A stretch of 64,000 nucleotides of DNA from Ischnura elegans (GCF_921293095.1 NC_060252.1:37882881-37946880); one strand, 5' to 3'. Shown: positions 23,047 to 35,115, counted from the stretch's first letter. Notes: generated from the sequence alone by a model not told the origin. Program-made: numbers and translations.

Positions 23047-24690
23047 GTCGTGTAATATATAGTTTTACTTATTGTTGATTCAACTACAACAATAAATCAT
23101 TACATATTGTTTAAACGTAAAATATTAGCTTCTACAGTCGAAAGAGTGAAGAAGAACACGCGAAAAACTATGAAAACGGCGAAACGGTCGTCTTCTTCAT
23201 CTCGTCACGAGCAAAATATTTCATTGTATTTTTTATGGAGACAACAACATCTTCGCATTTCAAAAGAACTCTTCAAAATTAAATTTTACCCATTCCTTGA
23301 TTTTTCCTCCTGGCCGAAAGGTAGATTTCGATTTCCGAGGTTCAGAATAGCACATGAATATTGAAGTTACGTATGCCATATGTAAAAAATGTTTATAAAC
23401 TTTTCATCTAAGGAAATGTTTATATTGTTCCTCTTACTTAAAATAAACCAAAAAGACGAATACCGTCATTTAGATAGAGTGTATTGCCGCGGGGCGTTTA
23501 TATAGAAAATTAACCGCATATAATCACCTGAAAAATATTTTCATCGAATCGTACATCATTTCAGATACCACCTGAATGAAATGTTCTCAAAGGATCCATC
23601 ACCAAAAAATAGTTTTTTCTTTGTGATAGATCCATTTTGTTTTCTACGAATAAAACCTCTTAGGCTCTTCGGGCAGCTGGTAGTCTGTTTTCGGGCCCTG
23701 GGCCCGCAGAAAATTTATTTGACGCCGAACAAGATAATTTCTCAGATGATTAACGATGTACCATCTATGGGTGCTCAGATTTTTCTCTTCTATCCTATAA
23801 CCCCTTCCTCGACGTCTTTTATGGCAGTCTGCTAACCCCTCAGCTTCATATCGAGTTTTGGCGGCTTGAACTGATACGCGTAACATATGTTTAACAATCA
23901 ATAAATCGCATGAGCTATAATGTGGAAATATATTTTAGGTACGATCTACTACCGTATATGTGTAGCTCAAGAATTAGTTTCACAATGTACTGTTAATGTT
24001 CGGAATATTAGCGTTCAGTCCATATATTTAATTCTTTATATTTATTTCCTCCTTTTTTTGCTAAATGCACCTTTTCCAGAACAAATTGAAGGCGCCACTG
24101 ATGCCTCCCAATGTTACATTAACAGAAAGACAAAACTTGATTAAAATAGCACATATATCATTGGTATTTGATTAGCGCATGTTTGACAAATTTTTAATTG
24201 CAAATCATGACCAAAATATCTTAGAGTGTTAATGATTGATAGAATAATTATAATTGATGATAAAACTTAGTACCTGAATAAAGATTTTCACTGTTTATTG
24301 TTGGAGATAAAATTCGGAATGTGTTTTCATACTAATTTAGAACTACTCCAAAGCAATCGGTAATTTTTGCCAAGATGGGGGCAAAAAATCTAAGTCAGAT
24401 GTGAAAATTTTACTTCCAGGACACATTTCTCATTTTATGCTATTCAGAAAGTAACGTTCTAATGTTAAAAATCGATATTAAAATAACGCTATCTTTATTT
24501 TCACTGCAATTATAATAATTATTTTGAAAGTTATAAATTATTTTGTTTGATTTTTATTTTAATAATCAATTAACAGGGAGAATTTGAGTGTGTGCCAGAT
24601 AGATAAATATACCGATGCTGAGCACCTAATCTATTACATAAACATGAAAGTCTTTACATACATGGTTGTGCATCTCACGTAGATAGGTAT
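23047..24690. other. Intergenic, no gene recognised
   Basis: Short frames (for example 23107-23364 and 23581-23835) have no recognisable domain, splice context or periodicity. The sequence is AT-rich throughout. Confidence 0.4.
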
Positions 24691-24693
24691 TCA

Positions 24694-24983
24694 AGAGCGT
24701 ACCCAGGATCATAACTAGGGTGGCAAGCGATGGTCTAGGGGGGGGGGGGGGGAGGCAAGACAAGTTGTGGCATTAGTTTATGAGATTATTTCCTTGAAAA
24801 AAATAGTTTTATTTTAGTTACATATCTTACACTAATACATATCATTTTTCGTGGGTTTAAAGAAAATTTGTTGAATACTTTAGTTTCAATGCAGTACTGA
24901 TTTTTCTTAAAGACTTGCAATTTTTGCTTCTAGGGGCAGCTGCCCCCCCCCCCCCCCTGCCCCTCGCTGGGTACGCCCATGCT
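24694..24983. mobile_element. G/C-tract MITE (GCGTACCCAG ends), copy 1
   Basis: AGCGTACCCAGGATC at the left is matched inversely by GCTGGGTACGCC at the right. The inside starts with a 14-G tract and ends with a C tract followed by GCCCCTCG. The element at 63128-63431 is an inverted-orientation relative: both share a GGGGCAGCT block and an ACAAATTTTCTTTTAAAG-like core. Confidence 0.65.
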
Positions 24984-25977
24984 GGTATTTACTATTGATG
25001 CCCAATGTATGTTACTATTTACAGAATGATGACGCTACAATGCCACTCATTTCTTTTCCTTTTCTCCTTTTTTACATCGTGTTCATTACTTCACTCCGGC
25101 TTAGAACCTGTGAGACTGAAATATAGTAAAAAATGAAAGTGGTATTAGCGAGCATTTATTAGCCAACTTATTTTTACGAATTTCAAACTTCCTTAAAATA
25201 GAACCGACAAGCCTTGGACGAGAATGAAAACTGCGAGATAGGTGTTTTATGGGAAGAAAACGGTGCCCCGGCTAGACAGCCGGCCTGTTAGAAAAAATAA
25301 ATAAATTCGGCCGCTAATCGGTGGAAGGTGATTTGTGAAGTGTACAGTCGAGGAACATCCGCGGGTTGATTTTCCAGGTGAGAGTGAAATGGGTTACTGC
25401 AAGGGGGAAGAGGGCAGGTGCGACCTCAGGTCGATGTCTGCCCGGGGTCCATGCGGGTTACAGGCGGAGTATATGCCGGGGCGTTAAACGCAGCGAAGGA
25501 GTGAGGGAGGGATAAGCGATAGGTTTTTTTTAACGCGATGACGAGTCCCGCTTATCCTAGCCATGCGGGGCTGATAGTTGGATGAGTTCGGAAGAGTTGC
25601 GGGTGGAAACAAAATTTGTTACTTCTTTTTTTTTCACGGGTCAGAGCTATGATAGCCTCCTCTCGAGCGCAGGGCACGCGACGGTAAACAATCAGAACCC
25701 TACCTGACAGCCAACAAGAAGCACGCGTCCTTCGCCCGTCGAAGTCTCCGTACCAGATTGACGTCGCCTGGACTAGATAGATCGGACTTGAATTTAAAGG
25801 GCACCCACGACTGATATTGGAGGATTCTCTTTTTACGATGTAGCTGAGGAGCTCTTGAGACACGATTGCTGTAGGCATTAGAGGGTGAGGAACTACTCTT
25901 GTGGAGTATTGTAGGAGGTTTTTTGTTATCACTGGTTTGCTTTTTTAATTGAGTTGAAATCATCACGATCATTGCCA

Positions 25978-26155
25978 GTTCACAAATGAAAAAACGACTT
26001 TGTTTTCTTCCACTAATTTATTTTGACGGTACGACATGTTTCGACCTTGAGCGGTCATTTACGAGTACTCGCGTACGACCGCTCAAGGTCGAAACATGTC
26101 GTACCGTCAAAATAAATTAGTGGAAGAAAACGAAGTCGTTTTTTCATTTGTGAAC
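25978..26155. repeat. Near-perfect 79-bp-arm palindrome
   Basis: 25978-26056 and 26077-26155 are inverse complements with about one mismatch, around a 20-bp spacer (about 26057-26076). Each arm includes GGTCGAAACATGTCGTACC. The CCGCTCAAGGTC, GAAAC and GUC arrangement resembles the 3' half of a Penelope-type hammerhead; the expected CUGAUGA box is decayed. The open frame 26096-26284 is a by-product. Confidence 0.75.
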
Positions 26156-26944
26156 TTCAACTTCCACAAAGTTGAGCCTGACACCATTGAACGTATCATT
26201 GCCAGTATTAGCGATTTATTTGTTGTAATCCTTAATGGAATTACGAGGTTTTTATCGCATCAAACCATCATCGAGCCTAATTAAGGGTTCCATTTTGTGA
26301 TTGCAATGAAGGGCTAGATGAAGTTTCAGCGTTTTTATGCAAATTTAGTGAAAACGCAGTTGGTATTTGAAAGTGGTTACACCGTATTTATACCGTTCAC
26401 ATACGCGTTCATCAAGTGTTAATCGTGCATCCTTGACGATTTGCCTGAGTAAGATAAGCGGTGAATTCACTTATGTTAAATGTTCAACGAAGGAGTTTAT
26501 CCGCACAAGTTGACTTAAATATCAGGTAGTTTAAATTCAAACAGTGGTAAGAATTATGAAATTGCGATAGGCTCACAAAGGCAGGTCATTTTAGTGCCTA
26601 CTACAGGAGAAAGAGAAAAGAGTGTAAAGTGAATATTTTTTTAAACGCACCTCAGGATGAATTCTCCCTAAAAATTTCCCCCTCTTTACTTGAACTTCGG
26701 GAAAAAAGGAATCTAAAATCTATCCCCTCCTTTAGACAACATTCATAATTATGAATTCATTCCAATTCTTTCCATCCAGACACGTATTTTTATTTCTCCC
26801 TTCAGGTCGCACATCGATTGAGTACGAAATTATTAGGATACTCCTGGTAGCTCAAGTGGCAATATCATCTTTGTTCTTGTGGCGTTGATGAATTTGTTTC
26901 CACGGGGGTAGGAGCACGTGACACTACTCCGATAGTTACTCCGG
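26156..26944. other. Upstream region of the bHLH gene
   Basis: No other gene seen. An in-frame TAG (26930-26932) just before the ATG at 26945 limits the coding start. A promoter could not be assigned. Confidence 0.35.
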
Positions 26945-29900
26945 ATGAACCGACAAAGTCATGGGACAGGAGGTCAACCCAGGACCGGGACTGTGATGGT
27001 GGAGTCGCCAGCTCACGCAGAAGGCCTGCGGGGTTCTCGGTCCCTCGGTGCTCTGCCCTCCCATCAGTGGTCGCCGACTCCAGCCGTCCCGGCGGAGGGA
27101 GGTTGCGTCGGGTTCGTCGATTCGCAGGGGACGCCGTCTGCGGGAGCCAGGGTGACCCCGGGGGGAGGCGAGGCTTGGATTCGTCGGAGGCCCCGTCCGA
27201 AGCGAACAGCGCCCTACCGCCACGTCCCCCACCGGGAGAAGGCGCCGACGGCAGTGGCGCGCAGGAACGCTCGCGAGAGGCGGAGGGTTGAAGCGGTCAA
27301 CGGGGCTTTCTTGCGGCTGAGGAGGGCTGTGCCGCCCGAGGTGCTGTCTTCGGGAGGGAGCGTGGAGAGGTATCTAAAATTCATTCCCTCGTTAAGATAA
27401 TCTTCAAAATTTCGAATTCACTCCAAATCTTAATATTGAGACCTGTATTTTTATTTCACAAAAAATATTGTATTGTTGTTTTTTATCCATTGAGTTTCTT
27501 TTTACCTATCACGTATATTAAAATAACGGCCAGGGATGGTGGCAAATAAGATGACATCTTATAACTTCCGCTCGGCCGTATTTTGTATTTTCCCCGACGC
27601 ATTAGATGTTTATAACTAACAATACCATAAAATGGATAGTTTGAGGTGTGCCTACGTGAATTTCATCACATTATATTGAAAAAAAATTAGATTTCATATA
27701 GATAACTTTAATCTCGACGAAACTGGCCGAGATGAAAGTTATCTGTGTAAAATCTACAACGTTTTTTCGATTTAACATTACGACATCATGTTGAAATTAA
27801 TAGGGTGTAATGAGCAAATCCGTGTACTTTTTATCTGTGTCTCGAATATATGAAAAGTGCATCCGAGAAAATAATGTGAAATTTTCATATTTGAGATGTA
27901 GGTGAATGTTGAAAAAGTTATCCTACATATGCCCTGACAATTGTAAAATTATATCTGAAATTTTTATCCTGAAATACGCAATGAGAAAAGACTGACAGAT
28001 CGGGAGTCACATGTCCTCTTCAGGTTATGCACAGTCGGGTCAAGTAATCAAATTTAAATTTGAAGATTTCGGAGAAATGTAGTTTTCACGCTTCCTCTCT
28101 CTGATGTAAATTTTTTTGAAAAGTTTACATTGATTTTTAAATGCTGAGTCATTAACTGCTATTGGTTTCAGACGAATCAAAAGTGCTTAGGGCCTTCCAT
28201 AGCTCCCTCTTATGGACCTTTCCCTATCTCCTTTGTCGGAACCGTTAGTGATGATAGCTTTAACTCACGATACGTTCATTTCCAAAGCTCACAATCGGCG
28301 ACTTCCAAATAATGTGTAACGCGATAGCTTATTAAAGAGGAAATAAATTATTCGAGACCATTATTTAACTGGATGCTCCAATATTACGGCCCTAAATGCA
28401 AAACTATTGAAATATTATCGGGAATTTGTTTTTCATGTGCGGTTTGGTGATAATATGGAGAAAAATGTTAAATAGGGGTGGAAATGTCCTGAAATGTAGC
28501 CACATAATGTTTGCCATTGATTCTAAGCTTTTATATTCTTTGATCGTTACTTGTCTTACACTTTAACTTTTACATTTCGTACATATAATCAAAATCCTCA
28601 AAAACCGGAAGTGCGGTGAATTATAAATTAAATGGTGTAAATAATTTCTCGCAGTCCACCGTTTCATATTTCCCTAATTCTTAAGTTTTAAATATATTAT
28701 TTTTTCAGGGGAAAGCGAGTATCAAAAGTCAAAACTCTTCACAGAGCAATAGAGTACATAACACAACTGCAAGGAGTTCTCCGAGATGCCGGGTGCCACA
28801 TAACGCTGGGAAACTATGCCTCAAAGGTGAGATCTTCCGGATGATGAATGAAATCATACGCTTAGCGATGTTTTGTGTGTAATCTTAGGGGAGCATATTT
28901 ATTTCTTTGAACATTTTCTAATAAAAGGATCCATGGCATCGGTGATTATTTGGGCAACGCCTGTAACGCTGGTTTAACTATTAAACTATTCGACGCAATA
29001 AGCTTGTCTCACCGTACGATGACTACCATTTTCCGTCATCTTTTCCTCCACAAGGTCGCCACTGATGCATAATATCTACTGGTCGGTTATAGCAAGAAAA
29101 AATCCACATCATAGCGACAATATTGGCAATACAAAATATCTTGGAATTTATAGCGCTTAATACAAAATAAAATTCAAACTTTATGCTTCACGACCCCTTA
29201 TTATATATATATATATATTTTTTTTAGATCACGAGGAAATTGACCCACATCTCGTGATCTAAAAAAATATATATACAAAATAAAATATTTGGACGAACAA
29301 AATTCATGCTGCAAATTTAAGTAAATCCGTGTAATTTTATCCGTGTCTCGTATAAAAGAAATGTGCATCCGAGAAAATAATGCAAAGCTTTCATATTTCA
29401 GATATAGGTAAATGTTGAAAAAAGGTCTCCTATATATTCCGTGACCATTGTACAGTTATATCCGAAATTTACCAGATATGCAATTCAATAATACTAGATA
29501 TTTTAAAAAGTATTGAGCATAAAAATTTTAGTTTCCTTCTACATGAGTCAACTTTGGCGTTCCGTGAGTTTGTTTATTCAATGTCCTCCAGATTTTGACA
29601 ATAATGATATGCAGAATGCAATCAATTACAATAAGGCTCAATAATTTTCGCTTACATGAGAATATGTGCATATTATTTGAATCGAAAAGGGAAGAAGCTT
29701 ACATAGTCGGAAAATTACAGCTATATAATGTATTATGAAATTGATGCTGTGATCTGATGATCGAATTCTTTAAATTTATTTACAGTTGGACAGCCAAGAA
29801 CACACCGGTGAAAGAGAGAGTATGATCAACGGACAAAGCGATGTAATCAGGTGGCGCGGCGTATATGAAAACGTAAGATAAAGTGTCGCAATGGAAAGCC

Positions 29901-30624
29901 CGCATGGGTCACCTGGCTATTCTCACCACTCATGATAAACAATTGAAATGTATATTCTTGGAAAACATGAAAATGATAGTAAATATCTTAATTGTCTCAG
30001 GGAGATATATTTCATTCACATAATTTATCATCTTGGTTTCAATAACAGAAAGCTTTTGTTCATGGCACAAAGTTTTGTGTCATTTTCATGACACCCATTT
30101 GGATTCATTTTTATTTTATACAAAAAAGCAAAATAAAATACAAAAGAAAATTGGCATGGTAAGGGCTGTGTTGGCAGTGAGCTAGGGGGTACTCTTCTCC
30201 TATTTATATTTGATAACTGATCTAAATTACCAATGTTTGTGGTATAAATTGGATATATATACCCCTATAGCCCCCTAGCTCCCCTCTGGATCCGCCACTG
30301 TCTGCTTGGTATTCTCTGAAAATGTGGAATAATATCAATGAGTTCTGGTTATTGAAAACGATCGATTGTATTTAACGAAGTGAATTTATTTTCCAATGCC
30401 CTTTATCGATGCTTAATCTTAAAGGTAATCTTGCTCACCTGAAATTAGTCTGCCACGTTTAAAAATGAATACTCCATTCAACTACTGATACGGCGGGGCG
30501 CTTAAAAAATAAGATGCATGATACATTTTTTAAAAGAGAAATCGTTTTTATTTTTCAGGGCTATCGGGACTCAGAGATTGTGTATCCTTGTGGGATTCTG
30601 CAGCCGTATCGCGGCGAATTCTGA
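26945..30624 (+). CDS. Achaete-scute-class bHLH transcription factor, 4 exons, 231 aa
   Basis: Exons 26945-27369, 28709-28826, 29786-29872 and 30559-30624 join in phases 2, 0, 0 (696 nt with stop); all introns are GT-AG. The basic region and helix 1 (TAVARRNARERRRVEAVNGA) end exon 1. The loop contains the splice. Helix 2 (KRVSKVKTLHRAIEYITQLQ) opens exon 2. The RRNARER, SKV-TL and A-EYI signature is that of the achaete-scute group, DNA-binding E-box regulators (with Daughterless/E partners) of neural and related cell fates. Oddities: R-R-V where the family has R-N-R-V, KTLHR instead of ETLR, an N-terminus rich in Pro, Gly and Arg, and a Tyr-containing tail (ending YPCGILQPYRGEF) without the usual acidic WW-type ending. 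Classical insect achaete-scute genes lack introns in the bHLH. The start could also be the internal ATG near 26996. Another bHLH class is less likely. Confidence 0.85.
27699..27743. repeat. Imperfect hairpin in bHLH intron 1
   Basis: AGATAACTTTAATCTCG (27699-27715) pairs with CGAGATGAAAGTTATCT (27727-27743) around an 11-bp loop, with one or two mismatches. It may be a foldback relic, as the loop contains CGAAAC. Confidence 0.55.
27817..27985 (+). repeat. Dispersed direct repeat, copy 1 (bHLH intron 1)
   Basis: It contains ATCCGTGTACTTTTTATCTG, GTGCATCCGAGAAAATAATG and a following TTCATATTTGAGATGTAGGT block. The same series of blocks, in the same order, occurs at 29321-29485 in intron 2 of the same gene. 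Confidence 0.75.
29211..29274. repeat. Perfect-arm palindrome in bHLH intron 2
   Basis: A TA-rich tract, then TTTTTTAGATCACGAG (ending 29235), is mirrored by CTCGTGATCTAAAAAA (starting 29251) and a TA-rich tail, around a 15-bp loop. No known element assigned. Confidence 0.65.
29321..29485 (+). repeat. Dispersed direct repeat, copy 2 (bHLH intron 2)
   Basis: It matches 27817-27985 in order and orientation (shared GTGCATCCGAGAAAATAATG and GTTATATCCGAAATTT-like blocks). Divergence is moderate, so the duplication is not recent. Confidence 0.75.
30180..30300. mobile_element. Small MITE-like element in bHLH intron 3
   Basis: GGCAGTGAGCTAGGGGGTA at the left and CCCCCTAGCTCCCC with GGATCCGCCACTG at the right are inversely related. 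The inside is AT-rich and non-coding. Ends only approximate. Confidence 0.4.
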
Positions 30625-31007
30625 AAACTTGTCGCGGGTGTTATTAAGTCAAAAAGGAAAAGCTTCATGAACGATCTGAGTTACAGAAGTGTCTCTTCGG
30701 TGATTTATATTTTTCTGATAATTTTTTCTTGTGAGATTTTAAAATGTATACGCAATTTTTTTCGTTCCTAGTTCGTAATTTTTCAGCACGAAAACGCTAT
30801 TAATTGTGAAGAATTACAGATGATTTTGTCGTACGCGATATCTCTGAAAAGATAAAAATTTCAAATTTTGTGGAAAAAACACCTGAAAAGTCCTATCCCC
30901 ATGTTCTTTTCATAAAGCTGTTCACAATCGAGCCTCTACTCAGAAGATTGTGTTGCGTCTCACCTAGTAGAACGATCAGATTATCACATGGTGGTGCGTC
31001 ATGAAGT

Positions 31008-31034
31008 AATAAACTAGTCGATTTTCATAATAAA
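31008..31034 (+). promoter_or_regulatory. Candidate polyadenylation signals of the bHLH gene
   Basis: AATAAA occurs at 31008-31013 and again at 31029-31034, about 385-410 bp past the stop codon. These are the first canonical hexamers noticed downstream. Cleavage site unknown. Confidence 0.35.
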
Positions 31035-33190
31035 ATTGTAGAGTATATGATGCTAAGTCAGAGTGCTGTTCCTAGTCATCTTAATAAAATCTCATAATAA
31101 TTTAACATTTAAGATGATACATGTCCGTAACTATCGAATTAATTCCTTTATCTTTCCCAAAAGAATCTAGTTATAAATGTTCATCTTTTATTTGCATTGG
31201 GACACATACGAATATATAATGTAATGTAATATATTTGGTCCTAATTTTACGAAATCAACTGAATATAGTAATTCAGTTGTTTTGGAGGGTCTCGCTTCAC
31301 TCTTCATATATTAAAGTGTGCCCATTTTCTACTTTGAGTGTAGATTGATAAGCGCCCTCATTGTGAAAATTAAACAAACAAAACAAGCTGTGTTTATGCA
31401 GGAATTCCAGCTATCCTCGGATCCCAAGAGAGAGAGAGATGGTCTATTTTATTGAGAAACAACTGGATACGATTATTTTAAATTAAATATTTCGATGATT
31501 TGATTGTAAACGAGTTTACACTTGAATTGATGGAAAATGCGTACATATGTAATAAACTTTCTCTTATGGTATATCACGACTATTGTAAATGGAAGTAATG
31601 TCTAGTCATTCACTGATTATTGAATTATGTTAAAAATAAAATAATTTCAATATGAATCATCTATGTCATTTAAAAGTTTAACCATACACTCTGCAACCTA
31701 CTCGGTGCTCCCTAGCTAAATAATAAAGTAAATATGTATTCCGCGAAGAGCTTTAGGGGGTAGAAAAATTCATAATGAACAGAAAAAGAGAATAGGTAAA
31801 GGTTTCGTGCACGTTAGTCTGCGATAATTGGCATAATTAATAACAATAATTTATTATTTACAAGTAGCAAATATGTGTATTTTTCCCGCACCTACGGTGC
31901 TGTAACCGGTTCTTGGTATCTTGGCAAAAAATCTGTCTAAAGAATCATTATCAATTGTGGTGCTAATAATACTGTGAATGAATACTTTAATTTGTGTTGC
32001 ATATGTTAAAAAAATATAACCCTGGTCGTATCCCTGCAAATCAAGAAAGGATTAAATCAAGATTTAAAACAGATACTTGTCTACATCCATAAAAAATCTA
32101 GATCTAAGTAGGTGTTACGTCCTCTACATAACGCATTGAATCTAGATTTTAAATATAGTTTTTTAAGACTTGATCTGAATTTCAAAACCTTTTTAAAGAA
32201 AAGATTTCCATTTCTTTATGATACATTAATTAATTTCACGGCTTTATGCAGTGTTTGACATACTCCTTGAGCAAGTTAATGGCAGTGACCGTGGGATAGC
32301 AAGTACAAAAAATTACATTTACAAAATTAATTTCCCTTCCTTGATCTCAGAAAATCTTATATCTGCCTCAAGTATCATTTGAGCAGCACTGGAATGGAAA
32401 CTGGAAATGGAAATTGTGAAAATGGAATGGAAATTTTTAACTGTTCTGGGGGATAATAAGGAGATAGAGCAGAGGGAGGAGATGGAACAACGTGAATAAG
32501 AAAGTAAACGGAATATAGAGTAAGTACGTAAGGGCCGATAAATCCGGGCAAAAAACACACCTGTTTAATTGGGTGGTATTCCATACCAAACCTCTGTTGG
32601 ATGAGCAGCAAACAGCAGTTTACCCGGGTAAGTATTTTGCCTTGGGCCGGCTCTGAGAGTAAGAGAGGGGAAAATGATGCTAGGAAAAAACGGAGGAAGA
32701 ACTAGCGGGGAATGCGCGAGAAATGTCCAAAAAACCCTTTCTGTCGCTCGGAAAATTTATCAATACCTATTGCTCTTGAGAATTACAAAAAAATATATTT
32801 GAATATTTTTACTTATAGAATATTCTTCCATTTCTGTAGGAACAGCAAATCATGGTTTCGCTAATAGTGGCTCACGCAGCAAGGGTGTGCCCAGGATCAT
32901 AACTGAGGGGGGAATGAGTCTGTAAAATTGTTGGGCTCATCATGGGACATGCCATGATAAAGAATTGCGCGGCGTCTACCTAGTTTCAATCGCCTCTCAC
33001 CTGATGTCTTTAGCGATCAGCTTATGTTGGCTTATGTGCACAAGGTGCGACCGACTTTGAATATGTATGAATATGTTGCAGGTCCTCCTTTGCCAAGCCA
33101 TCCTTGCCCTTCATCAGTTCCCTGCGGTACCCCTTGAACGAAGAGTTTATATGACTATGCAATATATATGCCCTTTATTAGTAAACGTTA
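31035..33190. other. Intergenic, no gene recognised
   Basis: Short frames on both strands show no domain. A fragment near 32884-32920 (GTGTGCCCAGGATCATAACT with a following G tract) is a remnant of the G/C-tract MITE at 24694-24983. Confidence 0.4.
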
Positions 33191-33194
33191 TATA

Positions 33195-33646
33195 CAGGCA
33201 TCCCCCGAGTTACGTAAGAGATGCGTTCCGGCAGACTATGCGTAAGTCGAAATTTACGTAAGTCGAACCTTTGCGTTGGCGCTTCAGAGATTGCTGTATA
33301 ACAAGTTGTATCGTACAGGAATGAGCGCAACCACATACGCCACCACATCCATCGCTAGAACTGCAAATTTTCACGTTGATTGCTGACTTGGGATTTATGA
33401 GCGATTTTTCTACAGAAATTAATGAAATTTCCTTCGAGGAATGACAAAAATGGGTCACTTTGTTATTTTTAGCACGTAAAAAACTCTATAACTATTCGAT
33501 ATTTTTTCTACCATTGGTTGTACGAGCGAATATCTACTTCTTCGCGCTCGCATTCGAAAATTAACGTAATCATTTGAAATACGGTTATCGCTTACGTAAG
33601 TACGGATTTACGTAAGTCGAGACATACGTAACTCGGGGGATGCCTG
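33195..33646. mobile_element. 452-bp MITE with perfect 22-bp terminal inverted repeats
   Basis: Both ends begin CAGGCATCCCCCGAGTTACG (22 bp identical) and are flanked by TA. Subterminal repeats of TTACGTAAGTCGA occur at both ends. TA flanks suggest mobilisation by a Tc1/mariner-type transposase; none is encoded. The perfect ends suggest a fairly young copy. Confidence 0.85.
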
Positions 33647-34014
33647 TATTCTTATTAGTTTACAACATTTATGCCCTTGAAGATATTCAAGGCGCATGAG
33701 GCGCTAGGCAATTTTTTCGAATAGCGACTGCAGTGGCAATTAATAAAACGATAGACAAAGAAAGGTCAACTTCCGGTGAACGGAAGTCCTCAATAGTATG
33801 TGATGTGCACGTGATGAATATCTGTGAAAGAGAAGTTGTTCGTATTTGTGCTCGTTGCTGATCTTGTGATTTATGGTGATCAGGAAAACTCAAACATAAA
33901 GAATCAATATCTACGGGGATGAGCCCTTAGTATTGCTGACAGTCGTGAGTATTGGCTCAACAACTGTTTATCTTCATTGCCTTAGCTTTATGTGTATTTG
34001 TATTTCATTCTGAA

Positions 34015-34325
34015 CTTGCCGAGTCATGGTACGTTAGATCCCTTCGTGCCTGCGGTAGGCTAGCAAACTTGATGGGAGAGATGCGAAAAAAGAACCTCGA
34101 CGTATTAGGCTTCAGTGAAATGAAGTGGCATCAAGGAGACTTTTGGAGTGGAAGCTACAGAATGATACACACAGGATAGCTAAATTGTAATGCTGGAGTA
34201 CAGTATGCTATAGGGACAATTCGTAGAAAGATCGCCGGGATGCGTGCGAAAAACTACCTGAAGTTTAATGAAAGGATAGTAATAGTGAAGATAAAAACTG
34301 AACCCGTTGCTAATTTAGTGGTGTA
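34015..34325 (+). pseudogene. Endonuclease-domain fragment of a non-LTR retrotransposon
   Basis: The plus-strand frame reads VRSLRACGRLANLMGEMRKK, LDVLGFSEMKWHQGDF, then, past an in-frame stop at 34177-34179, GVQYAIGTIRRK and ERIVIVKIKTEP. This is the start of an APE-type endonuclease as found in RTE-like LINEs (often annotated as craniofacial-development-protein-2-like). The stop and lack of any downstream reverse transcriptase show a dead fragment. Confidence 0.75.
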
Positions 34326-34970
34326 AGTTTACATAGTTGTTCGTGCATTTGTAATAGTTATATTTGGCGGAACATACCGATGTAAAATGGCCCATATGGG
34401 CTGTATTCGGTGGTATGTGAATAAAAGTAAATAAATATCGACAGTGACAATGACGTAGTTCTATGAATTGCCAGTAGTCAGCCTCGTAGCACATGGCCAT
34501 GTCGAGAGATACTATCTATGGATTTATAATTTGAATGAATCAATAAGTGATGTGCAGGGGCGGATTCAGGATTTCTTTCTGGGGGGGGGGGGGGGCACAA
34601 GCAAGGCCGTATCAAGGATTTTGTTCTGGGGGGAGGCACAACCCAGACGGCACAGAACCCTCCGTATCTAATTCGTATGTACATAGTACCCATTGACTAA
34701 GGGGATACTATGCCGCTCCGTCGCTTTTCGTCAATGGATAATTTCCGTTCGCGGCCTGTCGACGAAGCGCGTACGCAGCATGTGAATGTCCGCTACTAAG
34801 CACGTACGATTGGATACGAAGCGCGCAGGAACACGGCACTCAGGCTAATCTCAATCGATTAGGTCGAAATTAGATATATCGTAACTCGCACGATCGAAAA
34901 ATGTATCGAACGCAACACAATCGATAGCTACCGACCGTAGCGAGAACCTTGATACGAATCATTATGAATT

Positions 34971-35115
34971 GTAAGTTCTCAATAGGTAAATAACACCATA
35001 TCATGAATTCTAATTACCATGAAAGACTCACGACCGACAAAGTTTTTGTCGGTTGTGAGTTTTTCATGGTAATTAGAATTCATGATATAGTATTATTTAC
35101 CCATTGAGAACTTAC
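34971..35115. repeat. Near-perfect 70-bp-arm palindrome
   Basis: 34971-35040 and 35046-35115 are inverse complements (GTAAGTTCTCAAT at the outer left, ATTGAGAACTTAC at the outer right; inner ACCGACAAA and TTTGTCGGT) with only a few mismatches and a loop of about 5 bases. Structure suggests a foldback MITE. Confidence 0.8.

Noticed and set aside
26936-27291. Long frames on other frames and the opposite strand at the bHLH exon 1
   Set aside because: They are shadows of a GC-rich coding exon; only the 26945 frame carries the bHLH signature.
27600-27900. CRISPR-like or regularly spaced repeats
   Set aside because: No regular direct repeats with unique spacers occur anywhere in the window; the genome is eukaryotic.
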